Positions 1 to 7,466 of a DNA stretch of 64,000 bases are shown here, one piece after another. Under the pieces are notes generated by a model, which was not told the origin of the DNA, did no database searches, and was given only the letters and a program-made list of their open reading frames with translations. How positions within the stretch are numbered: the first letter of the stretch is position 1; every line of letters starts with the position of its first letter. The position numbers and the translations under genes were made by a program. This DNA comes from Clostridia bacterium (GTDB lineage: Bacteria > Bacillota > Clostridia > Christensenellales > Borkfalkiaceae): positions 1 through 64,000 of the forward strand of contig JAGATP010000041.1 in assembly GCA_017621155.1 (NCBI GenBank). Reading direction: 5' to 3'.

Positions 1-150
1 GGAACAGTTCAAGCTTGCAGCATGAAGGGCACGGTACATGCGAGCGGAATCTACGCGGGCTCGATCGTGGGGTATTTATACTACGGCAAGGTAGAGAATT
101 GCGAAGGAGAACAGCTCGTAGGCAACAACCAAGGCGGCTCGGTTTCCTGA
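1..150 (+). CDS. C-terminal end of a repeat-containing surface protein (partial)
   Basis: Reading frame 1 is open from the window edge to a TGA at 148-150, so only the last 49 residues are present. The peptide is Gly/Asn-rich with a pattern of the type GTVHASGIYAGSIVGYLYYG followed by KVENCEG and NNQGG. This resembles GLUG-type or related short Gly-rich repeats of Firmicute cell-surface proteins. No sorting signal or membrane anchor follows, so any anchor must lie upstream. The function cannot be stated. The family resemblance is inference from one repeat. Confidence 0.55.
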   Translation, partial: GTVQACSMKGTVHASGIYAGSIVGYLYYGKVENCEGEQLVGNNQGGSVS

Positions 151-161
151 GGGAGAAAAAT

Positions 162-875
162 ATGAAAATCGTCAAAGCTGTGGATGAATTCAACCAAGGC
201 GGACACTTAATCCACGTCTGTGATTTTGTAGGCGCTTACGTCCGAGGAAAGACGCGGGAAGAGGCTTTGAAAAAATTGGGGAGGGAGCTAAGGCAATATT
301 GCCTTTGGCAAAGAATTCCCTTTTCGGAGGAATTTTCGGCAGAGATTGTAGAGGAAAAAGAGAGCGAATTGCAGATAGCGGACGCGGACAGCGACGTTTT
401 GTTGGAGGGGGAGGACACGCCGCTGACGCTCGCGGAGTACCAAGCCTTAAAGGCGGTTGCGTTAAAGTCTGCACGTGATTTTCAGGCGCTGTACGAATCC
501 GTTCCGCAAAAAGACGTCCCGCTGAAGCATCCGCGAGGGACGTTTTACGGTTCGATTCCCGTTACGGCGGAGGAAATGTACGAGCATACGAAAAACGTCA
601 ACGACTATTACTTCGGAGAAATTGACGTCTCCTCCGATCACGAAGGGGATATTCTTTCCTGTCGAATCAGGGGATTCGAACGGCTTGAAAAAATGCCCGA
701 TTTTCTGAAAAACGGCGTTTTGGAAGGGAGTTACGGAGAGAATTGGTCTCTCCGCAAGGTGTGCCGCCGCTTTGTCTGGCACGACAGAATCCACGCGCGC
801 GCCCTGTATCGGGCGGCAGTCAAGCGATTCGGAAGAGAGAAAATCGCCAATCCGTTTTGCTTTGAGGAATCATAA
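162..875 (+). CDS. HicB-like / DinB-like two-part protein of unknown function
   Basis: 237 residues from the ATG at 162, preceded by GAGGGAG, 12 nt after the upstream gene stops. Residues 1-45 (…GKTREEALKKLGRELRQY) look like the small HicB antitoxin-like fold. The C-terminal half looks like a DinB-type helical bundle: a helix with EHTKNVNDYYFGEI and a late WHDRIHARALYR helix carrying an H-x3-H pattern that could bind metal. This combination is recognised by eye only. No HicA partner lies beside it, so a toxin-antitoxin role is not supported. An earlier in-frame ATG near position 21 lies inside the upstream gene and lacks a ribosome binding site. Confidence 0.6.
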   Translation: MKIVKAVDEFNQGGHLIHVCDFVGAYVRGKTREEALKKLGRELRQYCLWQRIPFSEEFSAEIVEEKESELQIADADSDVLLEGEDTPLTLAEYQALKAVALKSARDFQALYESVPQKDVPLKHPRGTFYGSIPVTAEEMYEHTKNVNDYYFGEIDVSSDHEGDILSCRIRGFERLEKMPDFLKNGVLEGSYGENWSLRKVCRRFVWHDRIHARALYRAAVKRFGREKIANPFCFEES

Positions 876-918
876 CATCGGACAAGGTTTGCCGTTTATC
901 GATCAAAACAAGATAGAG

Positions 919-954
919 GACGCCGCGCTCATTGTAACGCGGCGCCATTTTTTT
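919..954 (+). terminator. Intrinsic terminator
   Basis: Stem GCCGCG / CGCGGC (922-927 with 938-943) is followed by a run of seven T. It closes the unit ending at 875. Confidence 0.85.
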
Positions 955-989
955 CGTTTGATTGCATCGATCATTTTTGAAAAAAAGTA

Positions 990-1018
990 TGGACAAATGA
1001 AATTTTTTATGTTAGAAT
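990..1018 (+). promoter_or_regulatory. Sigma-A type promoter of the LytTR pair
   Basis: TGGACA (990-995), 17 bp, TAGAAT (1013-1018), then a G-rich ribosome binding site and the ATG at 1043. Confidence 0.6.
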
Positions 1019-1042
1019 AAATCCAAAAAAGGGGGGAACAGG

Positions 1043-1744
1043 ATGCGGATTGCATTGGTAGACGATAACGGCGAGTTTCGGGAAGGAATGCGTTCCTTTG
1101 CGAAGCGCTATGAAAAGGAGACGGGGCGTTCTGTGGAGATCGACTGCTTTTGCGACGGAATGGACTTTCTCGAAAAATATTATAACGGTTACGATCTTGT
1201 GTTTTTAGACATCGAAATGCCCTATCTGAACGGAATCGAGGTTGCGAAAAAGCTCCGCGAGAAGGACGAAATCGTTACCCTCATTTTCATGACGAATATG
1301 CCGCAATACGCCATTAACGGCTATGAAGTCAACGCCATCGACTACGTCATCAAGCCCGTTTCCTATTTCACCTTTAAGGCGAAGACGGATAAGGCGGTGC
1401 GCTACCGCGAGAAGAACACCGATTACGATTTTACCGTCTCCAATCGGGACGGCATTGAACGGTTGCAGACTTCCTCCGTCTATTACGTCGAGGTGATGAA
1501 TCATTCCCTCCTTTTCCACACGGCGAAGGGCGTCATCGAGGCGAGCGGAAGCCTCAACAAGATCGAGGAAACGCTCGCGGGACATTCTTTTTTTCGTTGT
1601 AACGCCTGCTATCTCGTCAATTTGCGCTTTGTGGAAGGGTTCAGCGACGGATCTATCCGCATAGCCGGGGATAGTCTCCCCGTCAGTCGTTCCAGAAAAA
1701 AGGCGTTTTTGGAGGCGCTTGTCGCCTATCGGGGGATGGCATAA
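1043..1744 (+). CDS. LytTR-family response regulator
   Basis: 233 residues, a cytoplasmic transcription regulator. The receiver domain (1-120) shows the acidic pair D7/D8, phospho-acceptor D56 in DLVFLDIEMP, T84 and K104 in IKPV. The C-terminal half (about 135-233) is a LytTR DNA-binding domain of the AgrA/VirR type, with the typical YYVEVMNHSLLFHT and FFRCNACYLVNL segments. The GGGGGG ribosome site sits 6 nt before the ATG. Its TAA overlaps the next gene's ATG by one base, so it is translated with the sensor kinase. The target genes are unknown; the membrane glycosidase downstream is a candidate by position only. Confidence 0.93.
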   Translation: MRIALVDDNGEFREGMRSFAKRYEKETGRSVEIDCFCDGMDFLEKYYNGYDLVFLDIEMPYLNGIEVAKKLREKDEIVTLIFMTNMPQYAINGYEVNAIDYVIKPVSYFTFKAKTDKAVRYREKNTDYDFTVSNRDGIERLQTSSVYYVEVMNHSLLFHTAKGVIEASGSLNKIEETLAGHSFFRCNACYLVNLRFVEGFSDGSIRIAGDSLPVSRSRKKAFLEALVAYRGMA

Positions 1745-3051
1745 TGGAACTCGGAATCGCACTTCTCGCATTTTTGACGAATTTTTTCACGCAGATCTCC
1801 ATTCCCTTTTTCATGTTCGCTTCTGTCTTACAGCGTAGGAGATACGGGTGGATTTGCGGGATTGCCTGTATTTTGCTCAACCTCATCGTTTACCTTTTCT
1901 GCGAGGGCATTTACAATCCGGCAGGCCCGTTGACGGTGGGCGGTTGGTTTAATTTTTCCTTTTTGGCGGTACTTCTGGTCAATCTCGCCCTCTTTTACGG
2001 CGCAGTCAGAGTGCGGGTGCGGAATATGCTCTTTTACGGAGCGTCTGCCTATGCTATGCAGAACTGCGTGCACAATCTGACGTTTGTGGCGAACAATCTG
2101 CTCGGCAATCCTTTCCGCGCGGACTTATGGTATCTCGTCACTTTCGTGTTGATGATCGTGCTGTACGTCGGGTTTTATTTTCTCATCGTCAGGAGAGTCC
2201 GAAGGGAAGAAGTGACGATGGAGAGCAGGATTTTGCTCCTTTTGTCCCTCGTGACGTTTACCATCACCTATATCTTAAGTATGTACTTTTTGCCGACGGA
2301 TTCCTCCAATACCGTTGCGCGCATCTATGCGGCGATCTGCTGCATATTCCTTCTTTTCTTGCAGTACAACGTCTTTGACAAGGGAAAGCTGCTTGCGGAG
2401 AAAAAGACGGTGGAACAGCTCATGTATCAGGAGCAAAAGCAGTACGCCATGTGGCGGGAAAACGTAGAGATCATCAATCTGAAGTGCCACGACCTGAAGC
2501 ATCAGATTGCAGGCATTCGAAACATCATGGATTCGGAAGAGCGAAAAGCGGTCTTAAAAGAGGTCGAAAACGCCATTATGATCTATGAGACGACGGTGGC
2601 GACGGGAAATTCTACCCTCGATTCGATCCTGACGGAGAAATATCTCTACTGTGAAAAGAACGAAATCCATTTTTCCTGTATCGCGGACGGCAAAAAGCTC
2701 TCTTTTATGAGCGAAATGGATCTCTGTACGTTGTTTGGCAACGCGCTGGACAACGCCATCGAGAGCGTTTCGCAAGTTCCGGAAAAGGAAAAACGCATCA
2801 TCAGCCTCAATCTTTATGCCGTGGGCAACCTCTTGAATTTGCACATCGACAATTATTATCGGGGAACCATTCGCATGGTGAACGATCTGCCCGAAACGAC
2901 GAAAGAGGATAAAGCGTTCCACGGTTACGGCGTCAGGAGCATTCGCGCGATCGTGGAAAAGTACGGCGGACAAATGCGCATTCTGCCGCAGGATCAAATT
3001 TTCAATCTGGATATTCTGTTTCCCCTAAAGGAAGAGAACGGAGAGGGCTGA
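1744..3051 (+). CDS. GHKL-type membrane sensor histidine kinase (AgrC-like)
   Basis: 435 residues. About six transmembrane helices fill residues 1-215, with no evident extracellular sensor domain. A coiled linker follows, then the phospho-acceptor segment NLKCHDLKHQIAGIRN with its His near residue 250. The ATP-binding GHKL domain has the N-box LFGNALDNAIES and a late GYGVRSIRAIVEKYGG glycine box. This build is that of peptide-sensing kinases paired with LytTR regulators. No agrB/agrD-like signal genes are adjacent, so the ligand is unknown. Confidence 0.92.
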   Translation: MELGIALLAFLTNFFTQISIPFFMFASVLQRRRYGWICGIACILLNLIVYLFCEGIYNPAGPLTVGGWFNFSFLAVLLVNLALFYGAVRVRVRNMLFYGASAYAMQNCVHNLTFVANNLLGNPFRADLWYLVTFVLMIVLYVGFYFLIVRRVRREEVTMESRILLLLSLVTFTITYILSMYFLPTDSSNTVARIYAAICCIFLLFLQYNVFDKGKLLAEKKTVEQLMYQEQKQYAMWRENVEIINLKCHDLKHQIAGIRNIMDSEERKAVLKEVENAIMIYETTVATGNSTLDSILTEKYLYCEKNEIHFSCIADGKKLSFMSEMDLCTLFGNALDNAIESVSQVPEKEKRIISLNLYAVGNLLNLHIDNYYRGTIRMVNDLPETTKEDKAFHGYGVRSIRAIVEKYGGQMRILPQDQIFNLDILFPLKEENGEG

Positions 3052-3064
3052 CGCCCTCTTTTTT
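3042..3064 (+). terminator. Terminator overlapping the kinase stop codon
   Basis: Stem AGAGGGC (3042-3048), loop TGAC that contains the TGA stop, stem GCCCTCT (3053-3059), then T-run. Confidence 0.85.
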
Positions 3065-3120
3065 CCTGCCATTCCCTTTGACCGACTACGAAGCAAACAA
3101 AACGGTTTACGAATCGCATC

Positions 3121-3149
3121 TTGTTTTTTGTCCATACGATCTGTATACT
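3121..3149 (+). promoter_or_regulatory. Promoter of the GH3 gene
   Basis: TTGTTT (3121-3126), 17 bp, TATACT (3144-3149). AGGAGG precedes the ATG at 3194. Confidence 0.6.
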
Positions 3150-3193
3150 TCGACTTGTAAGATTTCGATCTTAAAAAGAAGGAGGAAACAGTT

Positions 3194-6100
3194 ATGGCTA
3201 AATGCAAAATGAATCAAAAGAAATTCATTGCGATCTGGGCTCCCGTTCTCTGCGTGACCGTAGGCGTGCTCATCGCCGCAACGTCGGTGATGAACTACTA
3301 TTCGGCAGCATTGGACACTTACCTGGGAAGGGGAGAGAAAAAGGTTGTCAATTCCGGTAACTCGTCCGAATGGGATTTGACGTATTACAATTCCCTGTAC
3401 GGATCGACTTCGGGGGAGAACGGATCTCAGCTCTCTGCGGCAAAAGTTGCAAAGCAGATTTCCGATGAAGGCACCGTGCTTCTGAAGAACAACGGCGTCC
3501 TGCCGCTTGCAAAGAACAGCGAAGTTGCACCCTTCGGATTCCGCTATTATAATCCGTTCTACGGCGGAAGCGGTTCGGGCAGCGTTGTCACGACGGACGC
3601 TTACGTCGTCTCCCCGCAAAAGGCGTTGGAGAGCAACTTTAAAGTGAACGGGACATTCGCGGGCGTCACGGATGACACCCCCGTCAGGAAGTACTATTAC
3701 GACACCACGAAGGGAAACGACGTCCTGTATTTCTTCGAGTTTACGAACAGCTTCAACGGTTCCGATCAGAGCATCTACGAATTTGACAAGAGCGTCTATC
3801 AGACGGACGGCGTCGGCAGAAATTCCACTGCCGTCATCTTCCTCGGCAGAGCGGGCGGCGAAAACAACGATCTTTGGTCTGTACCCTATAACATGGTTGG
3901 CGACGTCAACGCGGGAGACGCGGGCACTGCCGCCGCCAAAATTTCGGCGGTGAAAAATGCCGAGCCGACGAGCGAGGTAAAATACGCGCTCGATCTGATG
4001 CCCGAGGAAAAGGAGGTGATCGAGCTTGCGAAGGACACCTGCAACAACGTCGTCGTTGTCGTCAACTCCTCCAACGCGATGGAGCTCGGTACGCTTGCAG
4101 ACGATGACGAAATCGACGCAATCCTTTGGATCGGCGGCCCGGGCGCAAAGGGATTTCAGTCCCTCTCCGACATTCTGGTCGGAGACGTCAATCCTTCCGG
4201 CAGGACGGTGGACGTGTACGTCAGAGACCTGAGTCTGGATCCTACCTATAAAAACCTCGGCGACATCGACGGCTACACTTATACGAATACCGAGGGGCTC
4301 GCTCCGATGCAGGCGAAGCAATATTCCGATTCGCGCAAAGAGAGCAACACGATGAATTACATCGAGTACGAAGAGGGCGTCTACCTGGGTTATAAGTACT
4401 ATGAGACCGCGCACGATACCTCCCTTGCCGGCTTTACCTACGGCGAGTTGAACGGGGACGGCAGCACCAAGACGCAGGGTCAGGTCGTCTATCCCTTCGG
4501 CTACGGGCTTTCCTATACGGAATTTTCGCAAAAGATCGTCTCTTTCTCCGGAAACGAGAGTGAGGTAAGCGTTACCGTCGAGGTGAAGAACGAGGGGGAC
4601 GTCGCGGGAAAGGAAGTCGTCGAAGTGTATTGGACGGCGCCCTATACCGACCTCGATCGCCAGCTCCTCGTCGAAAAGCCCACCGCGCTCCTTGCGGGAT
4701 TCGGCAAGACGAACACGCTGAAGCCGGGCGACAGCGAGCTTGTTACCGTCACCTTCCGTACGGACGATATGGCTTCTTACTCCTATCTTCATAAGAACAG
4801 CGACGGGACGACGGGGTGTTACCTTCTCGACGAGGGAGAATATACGATTTCCCTCCGCAAGAACTCTCACGAGGTGATCGATAAGCGCACTTTCTCCATC
4901 GACGAAACCATTTTCTTCGACGCGGGCAATCCACGGCAGAGCGAAAAGGACGGGCAGGCAGCTTTGGATGAAAACGGCAATCCGACCTCCGTTCCCGCAA
5001 GGGCTTTATCCGATTCCGCCGCAACCTTCGTTGCAGCAACCAACCATTTTGAAGATTCCAACAAGTACATGACGGCAAGCGGCATTCAGTCCCTGACCCG
5101 TTCTACCGCAAACGGCATGGCGGTGTCAAGTTTGATTGCGGGTGAAAAGTACAAAGAGGCTCCCGATTGGGTCGTTTCCCTTCTGAAGCCGTATGCGGTC
5201 AATTCCGATCCCGAGCTCGGCAACGTCGCGGGAAGCCACGTTTACAAGACGAGCGATCCTGTTTCCAAGGCAGACAACGGACTTTCCCTCACTTCCTTCC
5301 GCGGGGTGGATTATTACGATTCTTCGTGGAACGATCTTCTCGATCAGATCGATTACGAAAGCGCGCAGCTGATTACCCTGATGTTCAAGGATCAGTATAC
5401 CGTAAGCCCGCTCGACGAGATCGGTCTCGGTACTTCTAAAGCACTCGACGGGCCGCAGGGACTTACGATCAGCTCTTCGTTCGGAGCGGATAACCTCTCT
5501 ACCTGTGCGTACAGCACCGAGCCTGTCGTTGCAGCTACCTTTAACGCCGAGCTCGCCTACGAATACGGCATCGCCATCGGTCAGGAAGCGCTCACCATTG
5601 GCTGTACCGGTTGGTATGCGCCCGGCCTCAACACCCACAGGACGGCATTTTCCGGCAGAAACTTCGAGTATTATTCCGAAGACGGAATCCTTGCGGGGAA
5701 AATGGCTGCCCGCGTCATCTCCGGTGCGTCCGAGCAGGGTCTCGCCTGCTACATGAAGCACTTTGCGCTCAACGACAACGACTCCAACCGCGCCAACCTC
5801 TGCGTATGGGCGAACGAGCAGGCGATTCGCGAAATCTACTTAAAGCCCTTCGAGATTGCCGTCAAGGAAGCGCGTGCTTCCATCGAATACATTGCCGATG
5901 AAAACGGTGCGCACGAGACGAAGGTCATTCGCGGCGCAACCGCCCTCATGACCTCGTACAACTACATCGGGGCTACCTTCTCCAGCGGTCATTACGGACT
6001 TCTCACCGAAACCCTCCGCGGCGAATGGGGCTTCCAGGGCGCCGTGATCTCCGATATGACGGGTGGCAGCCCGATGCGCCGCGATCAGACGCTGAGAGCG

Positions 6101-6397
6101 GGCAACGACATGATCCTCTACTTCGCGCAGATTAACGCGACGGATACGACGAGTGCTTCCGCAAAGTGGGCAATGCGCGACGCAGTGCATCACATCGCTT
6201 ACATGGTCGTCAACTCCAACTGGATGCAGGGCGCTGCTCCGGGCGCAGTCATCTATTACACCATGTCCCCTTGGATGATCGGACTCATTATCGCGAACGT
6301 CGTAGGTTACCTCTTTGTTGCGGGTATGATCGTTTGGATGGTTGTGCGCGGATTTGATTCCAAAAAGCATCCCGAAAATTACCGTCAGAAGAAATAA
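3194..6397 (+). CDS. Circularly permuted family 3 glycoside hydrolase, membrane-anchored at both ends
   Basis: 1067 residues. A transmembrane helix lies near residues 10-35. The alpha/beta sandwich half normally C-terminal in GH3 enzymes comes first (KQISDEGTVLLKNNGVLPL). A fibronectin-III-like segment follows around 430-570 (GKEVVEVYWTAP). The (beta/alpha)8 catalytic half comes last, with ALDGPQG, the NxHR-like region, CYMKHFALND and the nucleophile motif GAVISD at D954. A second hydrophobic helix (about 1030-1055) and a basic tail close the protein. The inverted order is known in some rumen Clostridia beta-glucosidases; hydrolysis of beta-glycosides outside the membrane is inferred. The nucleophile motif has M instead of the usual W after SD. 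Confidence 0.9.
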   Translation: MAKCKMNQKKFIAIWAPVLCVTVGVLIAATSVMNYYSAALDTYLGRGEKKVVNSGNSSEWDLTYYNSLYGSTSGENGSQLSAAKVAKQISDEGTVLLKNNGVLPLAKNSEVAPFGFRYYNPFYGGSGSGSVVTTDAYVVSPQKALESNFKVNGTFAGVTDDTPVRKYYYDTTKGNDVLYFFEFTNSFNGSDQSIYEFDKSVYQTDGVGRNSTAVIFLGRAGGENNDLWSVPYNMVGDVNAGDAGTAAAKISAVKNAEPTSEVKYALDLMPEEKEVIELAKDTCNNVVVVVNSSNAMELGTLADDDEIDAILWIGGPGAKGFQSLSDILVGDVNPSGRTVDVYVRDLSLDPTYKNLGDIDGYTYTNTEGLAPMQAKQYSDSRKESNTMNYIEYEEGVYLGYKYYETAHDTSLAGFTYGELNGDGSTKTQGQVVYPFGYGLSYTEFSQKIVSFSGNESEVSVTVEVKNEGDVAGKEVVEVYWTAPYTDLDRQLLVEKPTALLAGFGKTNTLKPGDSELVTVTFRTDDMASYSYLHKNSDGTTGCYLLDEGEYTISLRKNSHEVIDKRTFSIDETIFFDAGNPRQSEKDGQAALDENGNPTSVPARALSDSAATFVAATNHFEDSNKYMTASGIQSLTRSTANGMAVSSLIAGEKYKEAPDWVVSLLKPYAVNSDPELGNVAGSHVYKTSDPVSKADNGLSLTSFRGVDYYDSSWNDLLDQIDYESAQLITLMFKDQYTVSPLDEIGLGTSKALDGPQGLTISSSFGADNLSTCAYSTEPVVAATFNAELAYEYGIAIGQEALTIGCTGWYAPGLNTHRTAFSGRNFEYYSEDGILAGKMAARVISGASEQGLACYMKHFALNDNDSNRANLCVWANEQAIREIYLKPFEIAVKEARASIEYIADENGAHETKVIRGATALMTSYNYIGATFSSGHYGLLTETLRGEWGFQGAVISDMTGGSPMRRDQTLRAGNDMILYFAQINATDTTSASAKWAMRDAVHHIAYMVVNSNWMQGAAPGAVIYYTMSPWMIGLIIANVVGYLFVAGMIVWMVVRGFDSKKHPENYRQKK

Positions 6398-6426
6398 GAA
6401 AATCTTTCCTTCCGAAAGAAAAAGGG

Positions 6427-6463
6427 CGGGCGAATTGCTTCGACAATTCGCCCGTTTCCCTTT
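6427..6463 (+). terminator. Intrinsic terminator of the GH3 gene
   Basis: CGGGCGAATTG (6427-6437), CTTCGA loop, CAATTCGCCCG (6444-6454), then TTTCCCTTTG. Confidence 0.8.
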
Positions 6464-6480
6464 GCTTCGATCGCGAATGC

Positions 6481-6509
6481 TTGACGGGAAGGCAAAAGTA
6501 TGATATACT
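6481..6509 (+). promoter_or_regulatory. ruvX promoter placed for a leaderless transcript
   Basis: TTGACG (6481-6486), 17 bp, TATACT (6504-6509), with TGA directly before the -10. Only six bases (GAAAGC) separate the -10 from the ATG at 6516, so the expected first nucleotide is the A of the start codon. No Shine-Dalgarno is present. Confidence 0.75.
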
Positions 6510-6515
6510 GAAAGC

Positions 6516-6953
6516 ATGTTAGGAAAGAGAATCGTAGCCTTTGACATCGGAGATAAGCGGATCGGCGTAGCCGTGACGGATCCCTTCAACGAATATGCCC
6601 TTCCCTCGGACACGTATTGGCGGACGGGAAACTTCGAAGAGGACGTTTCGGCGCTGATTGCCATCGCGAAGGAGAAGGATGCGGGGGAAATCGTGTGCGG
6701 ACTTCCCGTCAACTTCGACGGGACGGAGAGCGTGCAGACGGAAAAGACGAGGCGATTCATCGACGCGATGGCAAAAAAGACGACCCTTCCGATCTATACG
6801 GAGGACGAACGCTTCACGACCATGCAGGCGCACGAAGTGCAGCGCGTCGGGGGCGTCAAGCGCAAGAAGCGGAAGAACTCTGTGGACAGCATCGCCGCTT
6901 CCTACATTCTCGAAAACTATCTCGCAAGCAAAAAATACGGAGGTCATGTATGA
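6516..6953 (+). CDS. ruvX: RuvX/YqgF Holliday junction resolvase-like nuclease
   Basis: 145 residues, the usual size. The RNase H-like fold starts with FDIGDKRIGVAVTD, whose first Asp (D10) is a predicted metal ligand. CGLPVNFDGTES, YTEDERFTT and the late VDSIAASYIL segment supply further acidic residues. Known members act in Holliday junction resolution and/or 5' processing of pre-16S rRNA. It overlaps the DUF1292 gene in the ATGA style, an arrangement common in Firmicutes. It appears to be translated from a leaderless mRNA. Confidence 0.93.
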   Translation: MLGKRIVAFDIGDKRIGVAVTDPFNEYALPSDTYWRTGNFEEDVSALIAIAKEKDAGEIVCGLPVNFDGTESVQTEKTRRFIDAMAKKTTLPIYTEDERFTTMQAHEVQRVGGVKRKKRKNSVDSIAASYILENYLASKKYGGHV

Positions 6954-7240
6954 ACGACAACGAAATCATGGAAGAAGACGACGACGGCAGAGTAGAGCTC
7001 ATCGACGACAACGGCGAAACGCACGTTTTCTATCATCTCGGAACGATGGAGTACGAAGGGGAGCTTTACGCCTTTTTCGAGCCCGAAGAGACGATCGACA
7101 ACGAGGAGGAGGGCGAGGTTTCCATTTTCCGACTCGGCGGCGAAGATTCGGGAGAGCTCTTTCCCGTCGAGGACGAGGAGCTTCTCGAAAAGGTATTTGC
7201 GGAGTTTAACGCAAAGCTCGACGAGGAATACGACGCGTAA
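6950..7240 (+). CDS. DUF1292 (YrzB-like) acidic small protein
   Basis: 96 residues, very acidic (opening MNDNEIMEEDDDGRVELIDD). The fold pattern is that of the DUF1292 family: the beta-rich stretch ETHVFYHLGTMEYEGELYAFFEPEE, then EVSIFRL, then the helix LLEKVFAEFNAKLDEEYDA. The start ATG (6950) overlaps the ruvX stop in ATGA, with GGAGG just upstream, giving translational coupling. The molecular function of the family is unknown. Its constant company with ruvX is the only functional clue. Confidence 0.9.
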   Translation: MNDNEIMEEDDDGRVELIDDNGETHVFYHLGTMEYEGELYAFFEPEETIDNEEEGEVSIFRLGGEDSGELFPVEDEELLEKVFAEFNAKLDEEYDA

Positions 7241-7283
7241 AAAAAGGGGCGAAAATGAAGTGAACCCAATATAATTCACAAAC

Positions 7284-7311
7284 GAAAAAGCGCCGCATTT
7301 TTTGCGACGCC
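7284..7311 (-). terminator. Terminator of the small RNA
   Basis: On the minus strand GGCGTCGCA, loop AAAAAA, TGCGGCGC, then TTTTT. On the plus strand the same hairpin followed by CTTTTATCC may also stop transcripts from the ruvX unit. Confidence 0.75.
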
Positions 7312-7353
7312 TTTTATCCAATGCCTTTTCAGAGAGTCAGATTCGACCCCGTT
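7284..7353 (-). ncRNA. Candidate small RNA of about 70 nt
   Basis: A consensus minus-strand promoter (7360-7388) predicts a start near 7353. A strong terminator (7284-7311) ends the transcript about 70 nt later. No open reading frame with a ribosome binding site fits inside. The transcript runs AACGGGGTCGAATCTG… and ends in a GCG/CGC hairpin followed by TTTTT. It is divergent from the large RNA starting at 7467. No Rfam family is recognised. Existence is inferred from promoter plus terminator only. Confidence 0.5.
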
Positions 7354-7359
7354 ACTCTT

Positions 7360-7388
7360 AGTATAGCACATTTCAAAGGTGCTGTCAA
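7360..7388 (-). promoter_or_regulatory. Consensus promoter facing left
   Basis: On the minus strand TTGACA (7388-7383), 17 bp, TATACT (7365-7360), preceded by an extended TGC. No gene starts downstream. Confidence 0.75.
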
Positions 7389-7432
7389 TAGGGTTTTCAA
7401 AAATAAAATTTCGATTTTTTTTAAAAAAGGTA

Positions 7433-7460
7433 TTGACATTTGCGCGGATTGTGCTATAAT
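7433..7460 (+). promoter_or_regulatory. Perfect consensus promoter of the large RNA
   Basis: TTGACA (7433-7438), 16 bp, TATAAT (7455-7460), with an extended TGC. It is among the strongest-looking promoters in the window, yet no protein gene follows for 700 nt. Confidence 0.8.
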
Positions 7461-7466
7461 AAAGGC

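Noticed and set aside
162-875. HicAB toxin-antitoxin system
   Set aside because: Only the N-terminal segment resembles HicB, and no HicA-like gene is adjacent.
3107-4870. 587-residue minus-strand frame opposite the GH3 gene
   Set aside because: Antisense shadow with low-complexity Arg/Val-rich translation. The plus-strand GH3 protein is unambiguous.
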